Shown one piece after another: positions 28,271 through 37,207 of a DNA stretch of 64,000 nt. The notes beneath the pieces are model-generated. The model was not told the origin of the DNA and did not search any database. It saw only the letters and a list, made by a program, of their open reading frames with translations. Position numbers and translations under genes: made by a program. Each line of letters opens with the position of its first letter. Within the stretch, counting starts at the first letter, position 1. Source of the stretch: Betaproteobacteria bacterium (lineage in GTDB: Bacteria > Pseudomonadota > Gammaproteobacteria > Burkholderiales > Burkholderiaceae_F); assembly GCA_005882215.1 (NCBI GenBank), contig VBCK01000117.1, positions 35,331 to 99,330 on the forward strand. Reading direction: 5' to 3'.

Positions 28271-29458
28271 TTAGCTTAGGAACTGCTCAGCCAGTCGTAC
28301 CCAGAAGGTTCCGCCGATCGGTATCAGCTCGTCATTGAAGTCGTACGACGCGTTGTGCAGCGTACAGGGGCCGGCTCCGTGGCCGGCGTCGCGGTGCGAG
28401 CCGCCGCCGTTGCCGATCAGCAGGTAGGCGCCGGGCCGCGCCTGCAGCATGAACGAAAAGTCCTCCGCGCCCAGCGTCGGGTCCACGTTTCGCACCACGT
28501 TGTCCGCCCCGACGATGCCGTCGGCGACGCGGGCCGCCAGCTCTGCCTGCGCGGCATGATTGACCGTGGGCGGGTAGGTGCGCTGAAAACCCACCGTGGC
28601 GCTCGCTCCATGCGCCTGCGCGGTCAACTCCGCCACTTGCCGGATCCGCCGCTCGAACAAGTCGGTGACCGAATCCTTGAACGTCCGCACCGTGCCGCCG
28701 ATTCTTGCGACATCCGGGATCACGTTGGTCGCATCGCCCGCGTGAATCATCGTCACCGACAGTACGGCGGCGTCGATCGGGTTCCTGGAGCGCGTGACGA
28801 TGCCCTGAAGCCCTTGCACGATCTGTACCGCGACCAGAACCGGGTCGACGGTCAGGTGAGGCATTGCCGCGTGGCCTCCGCGCCCTGTGACCTGGATGTC
28901 GAACTCGTTGGTCGAGGCCAGCATCGGGCCCGGTGCCACCCCGAACTGGCCCACCGCCAGCCCGGGCCAGTTATGCAGCGCAAACACCGCATCGCAGTTG
29001 AAACGGTCGAAAAGGCCCTCCCGAATCATCCGGTCGGCACCGGCGCCACCCTCCTCGGCCGGCTGGAAGATCAGCACGACGGTGCCGTCGAAGCTGTGGG
29101 ACGAGGAAAGGTGGCGGGCGGCGGCCAGCAGCATCGCGGTATGGCCGTCATGGCCGCAGGCGTGCATCCGGCCGTCATGGGTCGAGCGGTGCGAAAATGA
29201 ATTGGTTTCCTGGATCGGCAGCGCGTCCATATCGGCCCGCAACCCGATCGCGCGGGTCGACCGGCCCGACCGGATCAGACCGACCACGCCGGTTCCCGCC
29301 AGCCCGCGGTGCACCTCGATGCCCCATCCGGTCAACGTGCCAGCCACGACATCGGCGGTCCGATGCTCTTCGAAGCGCAACTCCGGGTGCGCGTGCAGGT
29401 CGCGCCGGATCGCTTGCAGTTCGGGCTTCGACTGCGCCAGACTCTGGATCAGTTGCAT
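28271..29458 (-). CDS. M20-family amidohydrolase (hippurate hydrolase-like)
   Basis: The 395-residue metallopeptidase-fold amidohydrolase cleaves N-acyl amino acids or related amides. The N-terminal motif HAHPELRFEEHRTADVV, GLRADMDALPIQE and the metal-binding HACGHDGHTAMLLAAA, followed by PAEEGGAGADRMI with the catalytic Glu, are all present. The dimerisation lid and C-terminal GAEDFSFMLQARPGAYLLIGNG complete the family. Length is typical. It is on the same strand as, and upstream of, the thioredoxin gene. Confidence 0.93.
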   Translation of the reverse strand: MQLIQSLAQSKPELQAIRRDLHAHPELRFEEHRTADVVAGTLTGWGIEVHRGLAGTGVVGLIRSGRSTRAIGLRADMDALPIQETNSFSHRSTHDGRMHACGHDGHTAMLLAAARHLSSSHSFDGTVVLIFQPAEEGGAGADRMIREGLFDRFNCDAVFALHNWPGLAVGQFGVAPGPMLASTNEFDIQVTGRGGHAAMPHLTVDPVLVAVQIVQGLQGIVTRSRNPIDAAVLSVTMIHAGDATNVIPDVARIGGTVRTFKDSVTDLFERRIRQVAELTAQAHGASATVGFQRTYPPTVNHAAQAELAARVADGIVGADNVVRNVDPTLGAEDFSFMLQARPGAYLLIGNGGGSHRDAGHGAGPCTLHNASYDFNDELIPIGGTFWVRLAEQFLS

Positions 29459-29720
29459 AGGCGTGGCTCCGGGATTGCGGCGTCGATGTTACCGGGCGGG
29501 TCGCAGTCGGGGTAGCACGTCAGGCCGCACCAGGACGGGACGGCCCATGCCGGTTGGCCGCTCGCCGCGCTGCAATACGACTGACGCGTATATGGGTTTA
29601 GTCGATCGAAAAACGCAAACGATGGCCGACGTCCATCTAGACTCCACCCGCCGAAGTCTTAAGATCCGCACCGGTCCCCTGGGCGTGGTTGAATGGCAGC
29701 GCGCGGATGACTGGAGTGTC

Positions 29721-30362
29721 ATGAACAAGGAACTGATTCGCGTATTGGTCATCGACGATCACGCCGTGGTGCGGGAGGGACTGAAGCACGTGATCAGTCG
29801 CCAAATGGACATGCTGGTTGCGGGCGAGGCATCGACCCGGGCCGAGGCCTTGAAGTTGCTGGACGAGCAACGCTTCGACGTGGTGGTTTGCGATGTCAAG
29901 CTCCCGGACGGACAGGGCTGGGACGTGCTGAGGGCCGTCAAGTCCGGTCCCCATCCGCTGCCGGTGCTGATGCTGTCCGCGTTCACCGAAGAACAATACG
30001 CGGTGCAGGCGCTGAAAAGCGGCGCGGACGGGTACGTCAACAAGGGCAGCGCAGCAGAAACGCTGATCTCGGCGATTCGCCGCCTGGCCTCCGGCGGAAA
30101 GTTCGTCAGCCCGGAATTTGCCGCACACGTGGCGCAGGTGCTTGGGCACGGCGATCCCGCTGCCCACGAAGCGCTGTCGGAGCGCGAATTTGCGGTGATG
30201 CGGATGATTGCGTCGGGCAACAGCCTCGTGTCGATCGCGCAGAATCTGCACATCAGCCCGAAGACGGTCACCACCTATCGGGCCCGCGTGCTGGAGAAGC
30301 TGGGACTCGAGAACAACGCGGCACTGACGCGCTACGTGCTCGAAAAGGGCCTGCTGGACTAG
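29721..30362 (+). CDS. NarL/FixJ-type response regulator
   Basis: The 213-residue protein has an N-terminal receiver domain (VLVIDDHAVVREGLKHV; phosphoacceptor Asp in VVVCDVKLPDGQGWDVL; conserved Lys in GADGYVNKGSAAETLI). The C-terminal LuxR-type helix-turn-helix (LSEREFAVMRMIASGNSLVSIAQNLHISPKTVTTYRARVLEKLGL) completes it. ATG 29721 is the standard start; the frame is open further upstream. No histidine kinase gene lies in the window, so it is an orphan here. Confidence 0.93.
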   Translation: MNKELIRVLVIDDHAVVREGLKHVISRQMDMLVAGEASTRAEALKLLDEQRFDVVVCDVKLPDGQGWDVLRAVKSGPHPLPVLMLSAFTEEQYAVQALKSGADGYVNKGSAAETLISAIRRLASGGKFVSPEFAAHVAQVLGHGDPAAHEALSEREFAVMRMIASGNSLVSIAQNLHISPKTVTTYRARVLEKLGLENNAALTRYVLEKGLLD

Positions 30363-30518
30363 GTCGCCCGGCGCAGGCAGGCTCCGTGCCGGACTGCGGT
30401 CAACCGGTCCGGTCGTCATGCTGCGGATAAGCTTCGATCTTGCGCGCCCGCTCGGTTGCCGCGCCTTCCCGGTGATCGAGCCGGGCGGCCCGACGCGTCT
30501 GAACCCCGTTCACACAAC

Positions 30519-30662
30519 ATGATGGACAGCTCGCTCGCTTCTTCTTCTGCGCAGGGTGCGCGTCTCGACCAGGCGATGGTGTCCGTCGCGGACCTCGCCT
30601 TTCGAATCGGCTCGCCCGAATTCGATTCGATTCGAGAGCTCTATGACATCCAACAGGCTTGA
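30519..30662 (+). CDS. Short reading frame, possible 5' part of GalT-like gene
   Basis: Forty-seven residues (MMDSSLASSSAQGARLDQ; SVADLAFRIGSPEFDSIRELYDIQQA) end at TGA, overlapping the ATG of the next gene (TGATG). It may be a coupled small gene, or the N-terminal fragment of the downstream protein after a frameshift. No family recognised. Confidence 0.4.
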   Translation: MMDSSLASSSAQGARLDQAMVSVADLAFRIGSPEFDSIRELYDIQQA

Positions 30663-31291
30663 TGCACCATCTTGATTCGCTCTCCGAATCCGAGTTCATC
30701 GGCCTCTTCGAGACCGGCGAGCGCTACCTGAGCGCGGCACGCTCCGTGCGTGCGCCTATTCGCTTCGCTGTCCTGTTCCTCAATGGCGGGCCGAAGTCGG
30801 CCAGCAGTGTGGAACACGCGCATGTTCAAATTGTTGCCCGCGAAGATCGGCATTTTGCCTATCCCGAATTGATCGCCGCGCGCTGCCCGATCGACTATTG
30901 GCAGCGGTTGTTTGCTGCGCACGAGCTGGCGGGCCTCACGGTGACCGAGGGCGAATGTGTCGGGTGGGTCAGCCTGGCGCCGGTCAAAGAAAGGGATTTC
31001 ACGGCACTGTCCGTGAATGTCGCGGATGGTGCGCGATTCATGTACCGGATCTGGCGCGATCTCGCGCGGGAAGGGACCCGGAATTTCTCGCTCGCCGCGA
31101 TTCTCTCGCCCGGGCACGTTGCGGGGCGCGATGGCCCGGGACGGTTCGCCCGGTGGCCGAACGTGGTGTGGCGATTTGTCGATCGGGGGAATCCCGAAGT
31201 GACGCACGGGGATATCGGCACCATGGAACTGTTCGGATCCGCAGTCATTGCGAGCGATCCGTTCAAGGTCGCGGGGTTGCTGCGTAGATGA
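30662..31291 (+). CDS. GalT/HIT-like protein, possibly N-terminally truncated
   Basis: The 209-residue protein contains FAVLFLNGGPKSASSVEHAHVQIVARE, which matches the nucleotidyl-transfer motif of GalT-type HIT proteins (HxHxQ preceded by NGGxxxGASxxH). The catalytic histidine would be the second His of HAHVQ. Its N terminus is short relative to GalT (about 330-350 residues), and the usual Cys-rich zinc site is absent. Substrate unknown. The overlap with the preceding short frame suggests either coupling or an old frameshift. Confidence 0.6.
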   Translation: MHHLDSLSESEFIGLFETGERYLSAARSVRAPIRFAVLFLNGGPKSASSVEHAHVQIVAREDRHFAYPELIAARCPIDYWQRLFAAHELAGLTVTEGECVGWVSLAPVKERDFTALSVNVADGARFMYRIWRDLAREGTRNFSLAAILSPGHVAGRDGPGRFARWPNVVWRFVDRGNPEVTHGDIGTMELFGSAVIASDPFKVAGLLRR

Positions 31292-31451
31292 GGGTCGGCG
31301 CGCCGCCTGGCGCGCCTGAGGCCTGCGGTTCCGAGGCGGCGCGCAGGGACGACTGGTTTCACTCCAGCCGAGACGGACCGCTGCTATGCATTAATATTCG
31401 CCGGTTCGCGACCGCCGCCTCTCAGATTCACCCTTCGAGGGTCTCATCATC

Positions 31452-32087
31452 ATGACAGCGTCTTTGCAAACCGCCGACGGGCCGGTCGTGCCGGACACGC
31501 CGCTCGACCGGGAACGGCGCGCCGCCGTGATTACCGCGTGTGTGGTCGGCGGGGTCGGCTGCGTCGGCGTCGCGGTTCCGATGGTTGCATCGTTCGGCCC
31601 CTCGGAGCGGGAAAAGGCGGCCGGCGGTCCGGTCGATGTCGATATCAGCTCGATCCCGCCGGGCCAGATGCGGGTGGTCGAATGGCGGGGCAAGCCGGTG
31701 TGGGTTTTGCACCGCAGCCCGGCGATGATCGCTTCGCTGAAGCAGGACGAGACCCTGCTGGCCGATCCGCTGTCCAAGCGCACGGCCTATGCGACTCCGG
31801 CCTACGTGCTGAAGGATCCGTCGCTCCGCTCGATCAAGCCCGACTACTTCGTCGCGGTCGGCATCTGCACGCATCTGGGTTGTTCGCCCAGCGGTCCGTT
31901 CGCGCCGGGGGAGAATCCGCAGTTGGGCGACGAATGGGGATTCGTGTGTCCGTGTCACGGTTCGACCTTCGACGTGGCCGGGCGCGTCTTCAAGAACAAG
32001 CCGGCTTCGGACAATTTGGAGGTTCCCCCGTACAGGTTCGTGTCCGACGCTCAAATGGTGATCGGCGACGACAAGAAGAGCACGTAA
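31452..32087 (+). CDS. petA: Ubiquinol-cytochrome c reductase, Rieske iron-sulfur subunit
   Basis: The 211-residue protein has one N-terminal membrane helix (AAVITACVVGGVGCVGVAVPMVASF). The Rieske domain has both [2Fe-2S] boxes: CTHLGCSPSG near residue 143 and CPCHGSTFDVAGRVF near 168, giving two Cys and two His ligands plus the disulfide Cys pair. It accepts electrons from ubiquinol at the Qo site of complex III. First gene of the petABC operon; GAGGG lies upstream. Confidence 0.97.
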   Translation: MTASLQTADGPVVPDTPLDRERRAAVITACVVGGVGCVGVAVPMVASFGPSEREKAAGGPVDVDISSIPPGQMRVVEWRGKPVWVLHRSPAMIASLKQDETLLADPLSKRTAYATPAYVLKDPSLRSIKPDYFVAVGICTHLGCSPSGPFAPGENPQLGDEWGFVCPCHGSTFDVAGRVFKNKPASDNLEVPPYRFVSDAQMVIGDDKKST

Positions 32088-32152
32088 TCGAGGACAGGCG
32101 TCCGCGCGGCGTTCGCGGCCGGTCCGCCTCAGAGGGAATCGAGGGGAGGATC

Positions 32153-33547
32153 ATGGGTCTTCACACGACAAACTACAAGGGCCTGCTGGGGTGGATCGAC
32201 GCGCGGATGCCGTCGCTGATGAGCGCGTTCCGCACCCACATGTCGGAGTACTACGCGCCGAAGAATTTCAATTTCTGGTATTTCTTCGGTTCGTTTGCGC
32301 TGATGGTGCTGGTGATCCAGTTCGTCAGCGGAATTTTGCTGGCGATGCACTACAAGCCGGACTCGAATCTGGCGTTCTGGTCGGTCGAATTCATCATGCG
32401 CGAAGTCTCCGGCGGATGGTTCATCCGCTACATGCATTCGACCGGAGCGTCGTTCTTCTTCATCGTCGTCTACCTGCACATGTTCCGTGGCCTGCTGTAC
32501 GGCAGCTATCGGAAGCCGCGCGAGCTGGTGTGGGTCGTGGGCTGGCTGATCTTCCTGTCATTGATGGCCGAATCCTTCTTCGGCTATCTGCTGCCCTGGG
32601 GCCAGATGAGCTTCTGGGGAGCGCAGGTCATCATCAATCTGTTCGACTCCATCCCGCTGATCGGCCGGGACCTGTCACTCTGGATTCGCGGCGACTTCGT
32701 GGTGGGCGATGCGACCTTGAACCGCTTCTTCTCGCTGCACGTCGTCGCGGTCCCGTTGGCTCTGCTTGCGCTCGTAGTCGCGCACATCTTCGCGCTGCAC
32801 GACGTCGGTTCGAACAATCCGGATGGAGTCGAGATCAAGGACCACACGGACGCGAACGGGCGGCCGCTGGACGGCATTCCCTTTCACCCGTACTACACGG
32901 TGCACGACCTGTACGGGCTGGGCTTTTTCTTTCTCGCTTACTGCGCGGTGCTGTTCTTCGCGCCGGAAATGGGCGGCGTGTTCCTGGAGGGCAACAACTT
33001 CAGTCCGGCCGACCCGTTCCAGACGCCGCAGCACATCGCGCCGCTGTGGTATTTCACGCCTTACTACTCGATCCTGCGCGCCACCACCTCGGAGTTCGTG
33101 ATCTGGCTCGGCCTGGGCGCGCTGTTCCTCGGCGTACTGGCCTATCTGCGGGTGCGCAAGCGCTGGGCCCGCTTCGGAGTGGCCCTCGTTACGTTCATCG
33201 TGTTCATCCTGACGACGGTTCCGCAGGTGCGGCTGGACCCGAAGTTGTGGGGCGTGATTCTGATGGCGCTGTCCACGATGGTGTTCGCTTTGCTGCCCTG
33301 GCTGGACCAGTCGCCGGTGCGGTCGATCAGGTACCGGCCGGGCTGGCACAAGGTCCTGGTGGGCGTTTTCGTGGCGGCCTTCCTGGTGCTCGGCTACCTT
33401 GGGATGAATCCGCCCACGCCCGTCAGCACGGTGGTGGCGCAGCTGTGCGCCGCGTGCTACTTCGGCTTCTTCTTCCTGATGCCGTGGTGGAGCCGGATGG
33501 GCGAATTCAAACCGGTTCCGGCGCGCGTGACCTTCGCCGCCCATTGA
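32153..33547 (+). CDS. petB: Ubiquinol-cytochrome c reductase, cytochrome b
   Basis: The 464-residue fused cytochrome b has about eight or nine membrane helices. Haem ligands lie in MHSTGASFFFIVVYLHMFRGL and LHVVAVPLALLALVVAHIFALHD. The Qo loop reads PLWY in HIAPLWYFTPYYSILR, instead of the mitochondrial PEWY; such variants are common in Proteobacteria. The start ATG 32153 follows GGGGAGGA. It lies 65 bases after the Rieske gene and 13 before cytochrome c1. Confidence 0.97.
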   Translation: MGLHTTNYKGLLGWIDARMPSLMSAFRTHMSEYYAPKNFNFWYFFGSFALMVLVIQFVSGILLAMHYKPDSNLAFWSVEFIMREVSGGWFIRYMHSTGASFFFIVVYLHMFRGLLYGSYRKPRELVWVVGWLIFLSLMAESFFGYLLPWGQMSFWGAQVIINLFDSIPLIGRDLSLWIRGDFVVGDATLNRFFSLHVVAVPLALLALVVAHIFALHDVGSNNPDGVEIKDHTDANGRPLDGIPFHPYYTVHDLYGLGFFFLAYCAVLFFAPEMGGVFLEGNNFSPADPFQTPQHIAPLWYFTPYYSILRATTSEFVIWLGLGALFLGVLAYLRVRKRWARFGVALVTFIVFILTTVPQVRLDPKLWGVILMALSTMVFALLPWLDQSPVRSIRYRPGWHKVLVGVFVAAFLVLGYLGMNPPTPVSTVVAQLCAACYFGFFFLMPWWSRMGEFKPVPARVTFAAH

Positions 33548-33560
33548 CGGGGACCCATCG

Positions 33561-34421
33561 ATGAGAAGCATATCGCAGGGGCTGGCGGCGGCCGCATGGG
33601 TGCTGACATGCCTGGGCGCGAGCGCGCAGGAGGCCAGGCTGGACCCGTGGCCGGCGGAGCGTGCCGCCGACCTGGAGGCGCTGCAAAGCGGCGCGCGCAC
33701 GTTCGCCAATTATTGCCTGAACTGCCACAGTGCCAGCCTGATGCGGTGGAATCGACTGCACGACATCGCTCTGGACGACAAGCAGATCAAGGCGAACCTG
33801 ATTTTCGGCGATCAGCGGGTCACCGACACGATGACCGTGGCGATGAACCCGCACGACGCCAAGCTGTGGTTCGGCAAGGCGCCGCCCGATCTGTCCGTGA
33901 TCGTGCGGGCGCGCAATGCGGTCGAGCACTCCGGCACCGATTACCTGTACACGCTGCTTCGCGGGTTCTACCGCGACCGATCCACGCAGACCGGATGGAA
34001 CAACGTGGTCTACCCGAACATTTCGATGCCCAATATCTTCTGGGAGCGCCAGGGACCGCGCGAGGCGACGCTGACGCGGATCGAGTATCAGGATGTGCCG
34101 GCCGCCGCCGACAAGGGTCCGTCCCGGCAACGCCTGGTGCAGACCGTCAGCCAGTTCGATGCAAACGGCGTCGCGGTGCTCAACCGGACCGAGCTGGACC
34201 AGGGCGAGCCCGGCTTTGCGTACGGCTTCAGGCCGGTCGATCCGGCAGCGGCGAAGGCGGTCGATTCGCAGGTGGCCGACCTGGTGGCGTATCTGAATTG
34301 GATGTCCGAGCCTGCGGCGCAGACGCGGCGCCGGATCGGCGTATGGGCCATCGCATTCCTGGTGGTTTTCGTCGGCGTGGGGTGGTGGCTGAACTCCGTG
34401 TTCTGGCGCGACATCCGTTGA
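33561..34421 (+). CDS. petC: Ubiquinol-cytochrome c reductase, cytochrome c1
   Basis: The 286-residue protein has a signal peptide cleaved near ASA-QEA, a single haem c site CLNCHSASLMRW near residue 52, and the methionine ligand region in NISMPNIFWER. A C-terminal anchor helix is IGVWAIAFLVVFVGVGWWLNSVF. It passes electrons from the Rieske protein to soluble cytochrome c, probably the one encoded at 36742. Confidence 0.97.
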   Translation: MRSISQGLAAAAWVLTCLGASAQEARLDPWPAERAADLEALQSGARTFANYCLNCHSASLMRWNRLHDIALDDKQIKANLIFGDQRVTDTMTVAMNPHDAKLWFGKAPPDLSVIVRARNAVEHSGTDYLYTLLRGFYRDRSTQTGWNNVVYPNISMPNIFWERQGPREATLTRIEYQDVPAAADKGPSRQRLVQTVSQFDANGVAVLNRTELDQGEPGFAYGFRPVDPAAAKAVDSQVADLVAYLNWMSEPAAQTRRRIGVWAIAFLVVFVGVGWWLNSVFWRDIR

Positions 34422-34491
34422 TCGGACGGCGGTCGTCGCAGGCTTGCGGCGGGCGCATCTCGACGCCGACGCCAGCCGAACCGGCGCAACG

Positions 34492-35565
34492 GTGACGCGA
34501 CCTGCCGGATTCGCGCACGGGCGCGCCGTCGCCGTCTGGCTGTTCGTTTGCGCCGGACTCGTGTATGCGGTGCTGGTCGTGGGCGGCATCACGCGGCTGA
34601 CGCACTCCGGGCTGTCGATCGTCCAGTGGCAGCCGCTGGTCGGAGCGCTGCCGCCGCTGTCCGACAGCGCCTGGGCGAGGCTGTTCGGCCAATATCGCGC
34701 TACGCCCGAATTCCGGCTGGTGAACTTCGACCTGACGCTCGAAGGCTTCAAGCGCATCTTCTGGTGGGAGTATGCGCACCGGTTGATGGGACGCCTGGCG
34801 GGCCTGGTCTTCTTGCTGCCCCTGCTGTGGTTCATCCGCTCGCGGATGATTTCGCGGAGCCTGGCCTGGCGCCTGGCGGCGATCTTCGCGCTTGGAGCGT
34901 CGCAGGGTGCGCTTGGCTGGTACATGGTGGCGAGCGGCCTGGTCGACAATCCGCGCGTCAGCCCGTTCCGGCTGACGGCGCACCTTGGTCTTGCGTTGCT
35001 GATCATCGGGGCCATCCTGTGGAACGCATGGGGCCTGTGGACGGCGCCGGTCGAGCGGCGGCGCGTTCCCCGGCTCGCGAGCGCGACCGTAGCGATGGTG
35101 TTCCTGATGGCGATCACGGGCGGTCTGGTCGCGGGAACCCGAGCCGGCTTCGCTTACAACACGTTTCCCCTGATGGGTGGCGCGATCGTGCCGCCGGACC
35201 TGCTGCGAATCAGCCCGTGGTATCTGAACCTCTTTTACAACGTGACGACGGTTCAGTTCGTGCATCGCGCCATCGCCTGGATTCTGATGGTGCTGGTGCC
35301 GGTGCTATGGGTGTCGATCCGCAGATCGGTGCCCGCCCCGCAGGCGCGACTGGAGTCGAATCTGATGCTGGTGGCGCTCGCCGTGCAGGTCACTCTCGGT
35401 GTGGCAACCTTGCTGTCGGTCGTCGCGTTGCCGCTGGCCGCCGCGCATCAGGCCGGCGCGGTATTGGTGTACGCGAGCAGTCTCTGGACGGCCTATGCGC
35501 TGGGCACTGCCGTTCAGAATCCGCGCTCCGTCGCTCGATTGAGTAAACCAGGGCCGAAAGCTTGA
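34492..35565 (+). CDS. ctaA: Haem A synthase (CtaA/COX15)
   Basis: The 357-residue membrane protein has eight helices in two homologous halves. Conserved histidines occur in GGITRLTHSGLSIVQWQP, WEYAHRLMGRLAG, RLTAHLGLALLI, FVHRAIAWILM and AAHQAGAVL. It converts haem O to haem A for the aa3-type oxidase encoded at 39-42 kb, with CyoE as partner. The start is uncertain: GTG 34492 is chosen; TTG 34444 would add 16 residues. Confidence 0.94.
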   Translation: MTRPAGFAHGRAVAVWLFVCAGLVYAVLVVGGITRLTHSGLSIVQWQPLVGALPPLSDSAWARLFGQYRATPEFRLVNFDLTLEGFKRIFWWEYAHRLMGRLAGLVFLLPLLWFIRSRMISRSLAWRLAAIFALGASQGALGWYMVASGLVDNPRVSPFRLTAHLGLALLIIGAILWNAWGLWTAPVERRRVPRLASATVAMVFLMAITGGLVAGTRAGFAYNTFPLMGGAIVPPDLLRISPWYLNLFYNVTTVQFVHRAIAWILMVLVPVLWVSIRRSVPAPQARLESNLMLVALAVQVTLGVATLLSVVALPLAAAHQAGAVLVYASSLWTAYALGTAVQNPRSVARLSKPGPKA

Positions 35566-36303
35566 GTTCAACCTTACTCAACATCGGCACAGCGCAGGTC
35601 TGTAGCAAGGAGTGAAGTCGAGCGGGTCCTGATCCGTCGACCGTCAGGGCACGCTCCGCCGTCGCGGTCCGCCATTGCGCCGCCGCCGGACCGGGCCGGC
35701 AATCCGACGGCCGGACACCGGTGCAGAGTCCGGGGAAATGTCCTACCTGGGACAGGTGGGGAGAAATACTACCTTTCGTGCCGTCTTTCCGTTCGATTGC
35801 TCAAGGCGCACCTCCAACGAGCGGGAGCGAACTCCGCTGAGAGTGAACTTTTTCTGCCGGACCGGGATTAACGGGTCGAAGGTCAAGCGGATTCGGGAAC
35901 GATTTGTCAGTGCGTGCAAGCAAGTTGTCGTCGCGATAGCCGTTGCGACGGCCTCGAGCTTCAGTCCCGGGGTTTGCCAGGTGCGCGAGACAAGGCGTTT
36001 CAATTGGTTTCGCAGTAGCCGCTGATCCGTCGTCGAAAAACGACCGCGGAGCGCCTTGTTTTGCACGCGTTTGGTGCACTGCACCATTGAGGTTATGGGT
36101 CGCTAAGCGGAGCCGACGAACGGTAGATGATTATCATTGACATCACGCATTCGGATGACATACGATGCATTGACAAGATTATGGGATCACCCCCGTATTT
36201 GCGTAATCTGTTGATTACTAATAACTTCTTGAAATTTATCGCTGATAACGTCGGCGAAGTCCGACATATCTGATATACCAAATACGGAGAGGGGTAATAC
36301 CAC
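35566..36303 (+). other. 738-bp intergenic region upstream of cytochrome genes
   Basis: No gene is supported. Small hairpins occur at 35711-35733 (CCGGAC/GTCCGG) and about 35745-35757 (ACCTG/CAGGT). From about 36120 the composition turns AT-rich relative to the rest of the window. This part holds a Fur-like site, ATTGACA at 36168-36174 resembling a -35 box, and GGAGAGGGG before the ATG at 36304. It probably contains the promoter of the following cytochrome genes. Confidence 0.6.
36123..36141. promoter_or_regulatory. Fur-box-like palindrome
   Basis: The sequence contains ATGATTATCATT and matches 14 of 19 bases of the Fur consensus (GATAATGATTATCATTATC) by manual alignment. It lies about 165 bases upstream of the cytochrome-porin relic and cytochrome c genes, which would connect them to iron status. 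Confidence 0.5.
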
Positions 36304-36726
36304 ATGCGCGCTATTGATAAAAACAACAAACGCATGGGTATGTACCCCCAGATGAGGGGCGGAAAGGACCTGAGAATTGTGTTTTTGGGAGCCGCACGAG
36401 CAATTGTATTGCTTTGCACAATGCTGTTGTTCTCCAGCCAGGCGTCGGCTCTGCCGAGCTATGCGCGCCAGACCGGCTACGCCTGCATCAAGTGCCACGT
36501 GGGTGGCTTCGGACCTCAGCTGCAGGTGACCTACAACGGCAACACCAAAGGGATGTCGATCGACAACACCGACATCCGAGTCGCGCACGACTTCGCCAAC
36601 GCGAGGGTCGGCCTGCAGTACACGGTCTACACCAAGTACGACGGCGCCACCACCAATTACGACGGCACCGGCCGCAACGCAAGCGACAACAACACGCTGT
36701 ACCTGTTTCTATGGTTGGCGATTTAG
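36304..36726 (+). CDS. Cytochrome-porin family protein, internally deleted
   Basis: The 140-residue precursor has a signal peptide ending SQASA, then LPSYARQTGYACIKCHVGGFGPQL, the single-haem N-terminal domain typical of outer-membrane fused cytochrome-porins (Cyc2-like architecture, usually about 400 or more residues). The sequence then jumps to VGLQYTVYTKYDGATTNYDG and DNNTLYLFLWLAI, which look like the last beta-hairpin and C-terminal strand. About 250-300 residues of barrel appear to be missing with frame preserved. The product could at most be a small haem protein with one outer-membrane hairpin. The family assignment is from motif memory. It is 15 bases ahead of a cytochrome c gene. Confidence 0.65.
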   Translation: MRAIDKNNKRMGMYPQMRGGKDLRIVFLGAARAIVLLCTMLLFSSQASALPSYARQTGYACIKCHVGGFGPQLQVTYNGNTKGMSIDNTDIRVAHDFANARVGLQYTVYTKYDGATTNYDGTGRNASDNNTLYLFLWLAI

Positions 36727-36741
36727 CGATGGGAGAATTCT

Positions 36742-37179
36742 ATGAGGTGGCTCGCGATTTCGCGAACGACCGTGCTCGTTCTGATCACGGTACAGGCAGG
36801 CGCAGCGCAAGCGGCGGGTGACGCCACGCGCGGCGCCGACATCTTTCGGCAGAACTGTGCGATGTGCCACAGCCCGGAGCCGGGCCAGAACCTGGTCGGT
36901 CCGTCGCTGTTCTCGGTGGTCGGTCGAGCCGCGGCCAGTATCGCGAGCTTCTCATACTCCAGCGCGATGAAGAGCAGCGGGATCGTCTGGACCGCCGATC
37001 AGCTGAAGGCTTATTTGAAGGCGCCGCGCAAGTACGTGCCCGGCGTCAAGATGATGTTTCCGGGCCTGACCGACGAGCAGGACCGCGAGAATGTGGTCGC
37101 CTTTCTTGCGACGCTGCGCAACGCGGCCGGCGGCGGGGCGGACGCCACTACCCAGGCCAAGGCGAGCCGGAGCGACTAA
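36742..37179 (+). CDS. Class I cytochrome c (mitochondrial-type)
   Basis: The 145-residue precursor has a signal ending QAGAAQAAG, haem site CAMCHSPEPGQNLVGPSLFSVVGR, FSYSSAMKSSGIVWTADQLKAYLKAPRKYVPGVKMMFPGL with the methionine ligand, and a C-terminal helix DRENVVAFLATLR. This is the standard soluble electron carrier between cytochrome bc1 and cytochrome oxidase. A short Ala/Lys tail follows. It is convergent with the cox operon. Confidence 0.94.
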   Translation: MRWLAISRTTVLVLITVQAGAAQAAGDATRGADIFRQNCAMCHSPEPGQNLVGPSLFSVVGRAAASIASFSYSSAMKSSGIVWTADQLKAYLKAPRKYVPGVKMMFPGLTDEQDRENVVAFLATLRNAAGGGADATTQAKASRSD

Positions 37180-37207
37180 GACCGCAGCGGGCCGCCGTCG
37201 CAAATGC

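Noticed and set aside
35566..36119. Structured RNA between ctaA and the cytochrome genes
   Set aside because: Only short hairpins are visible and I could not match any known riboswitch or sRNA; not claimed.
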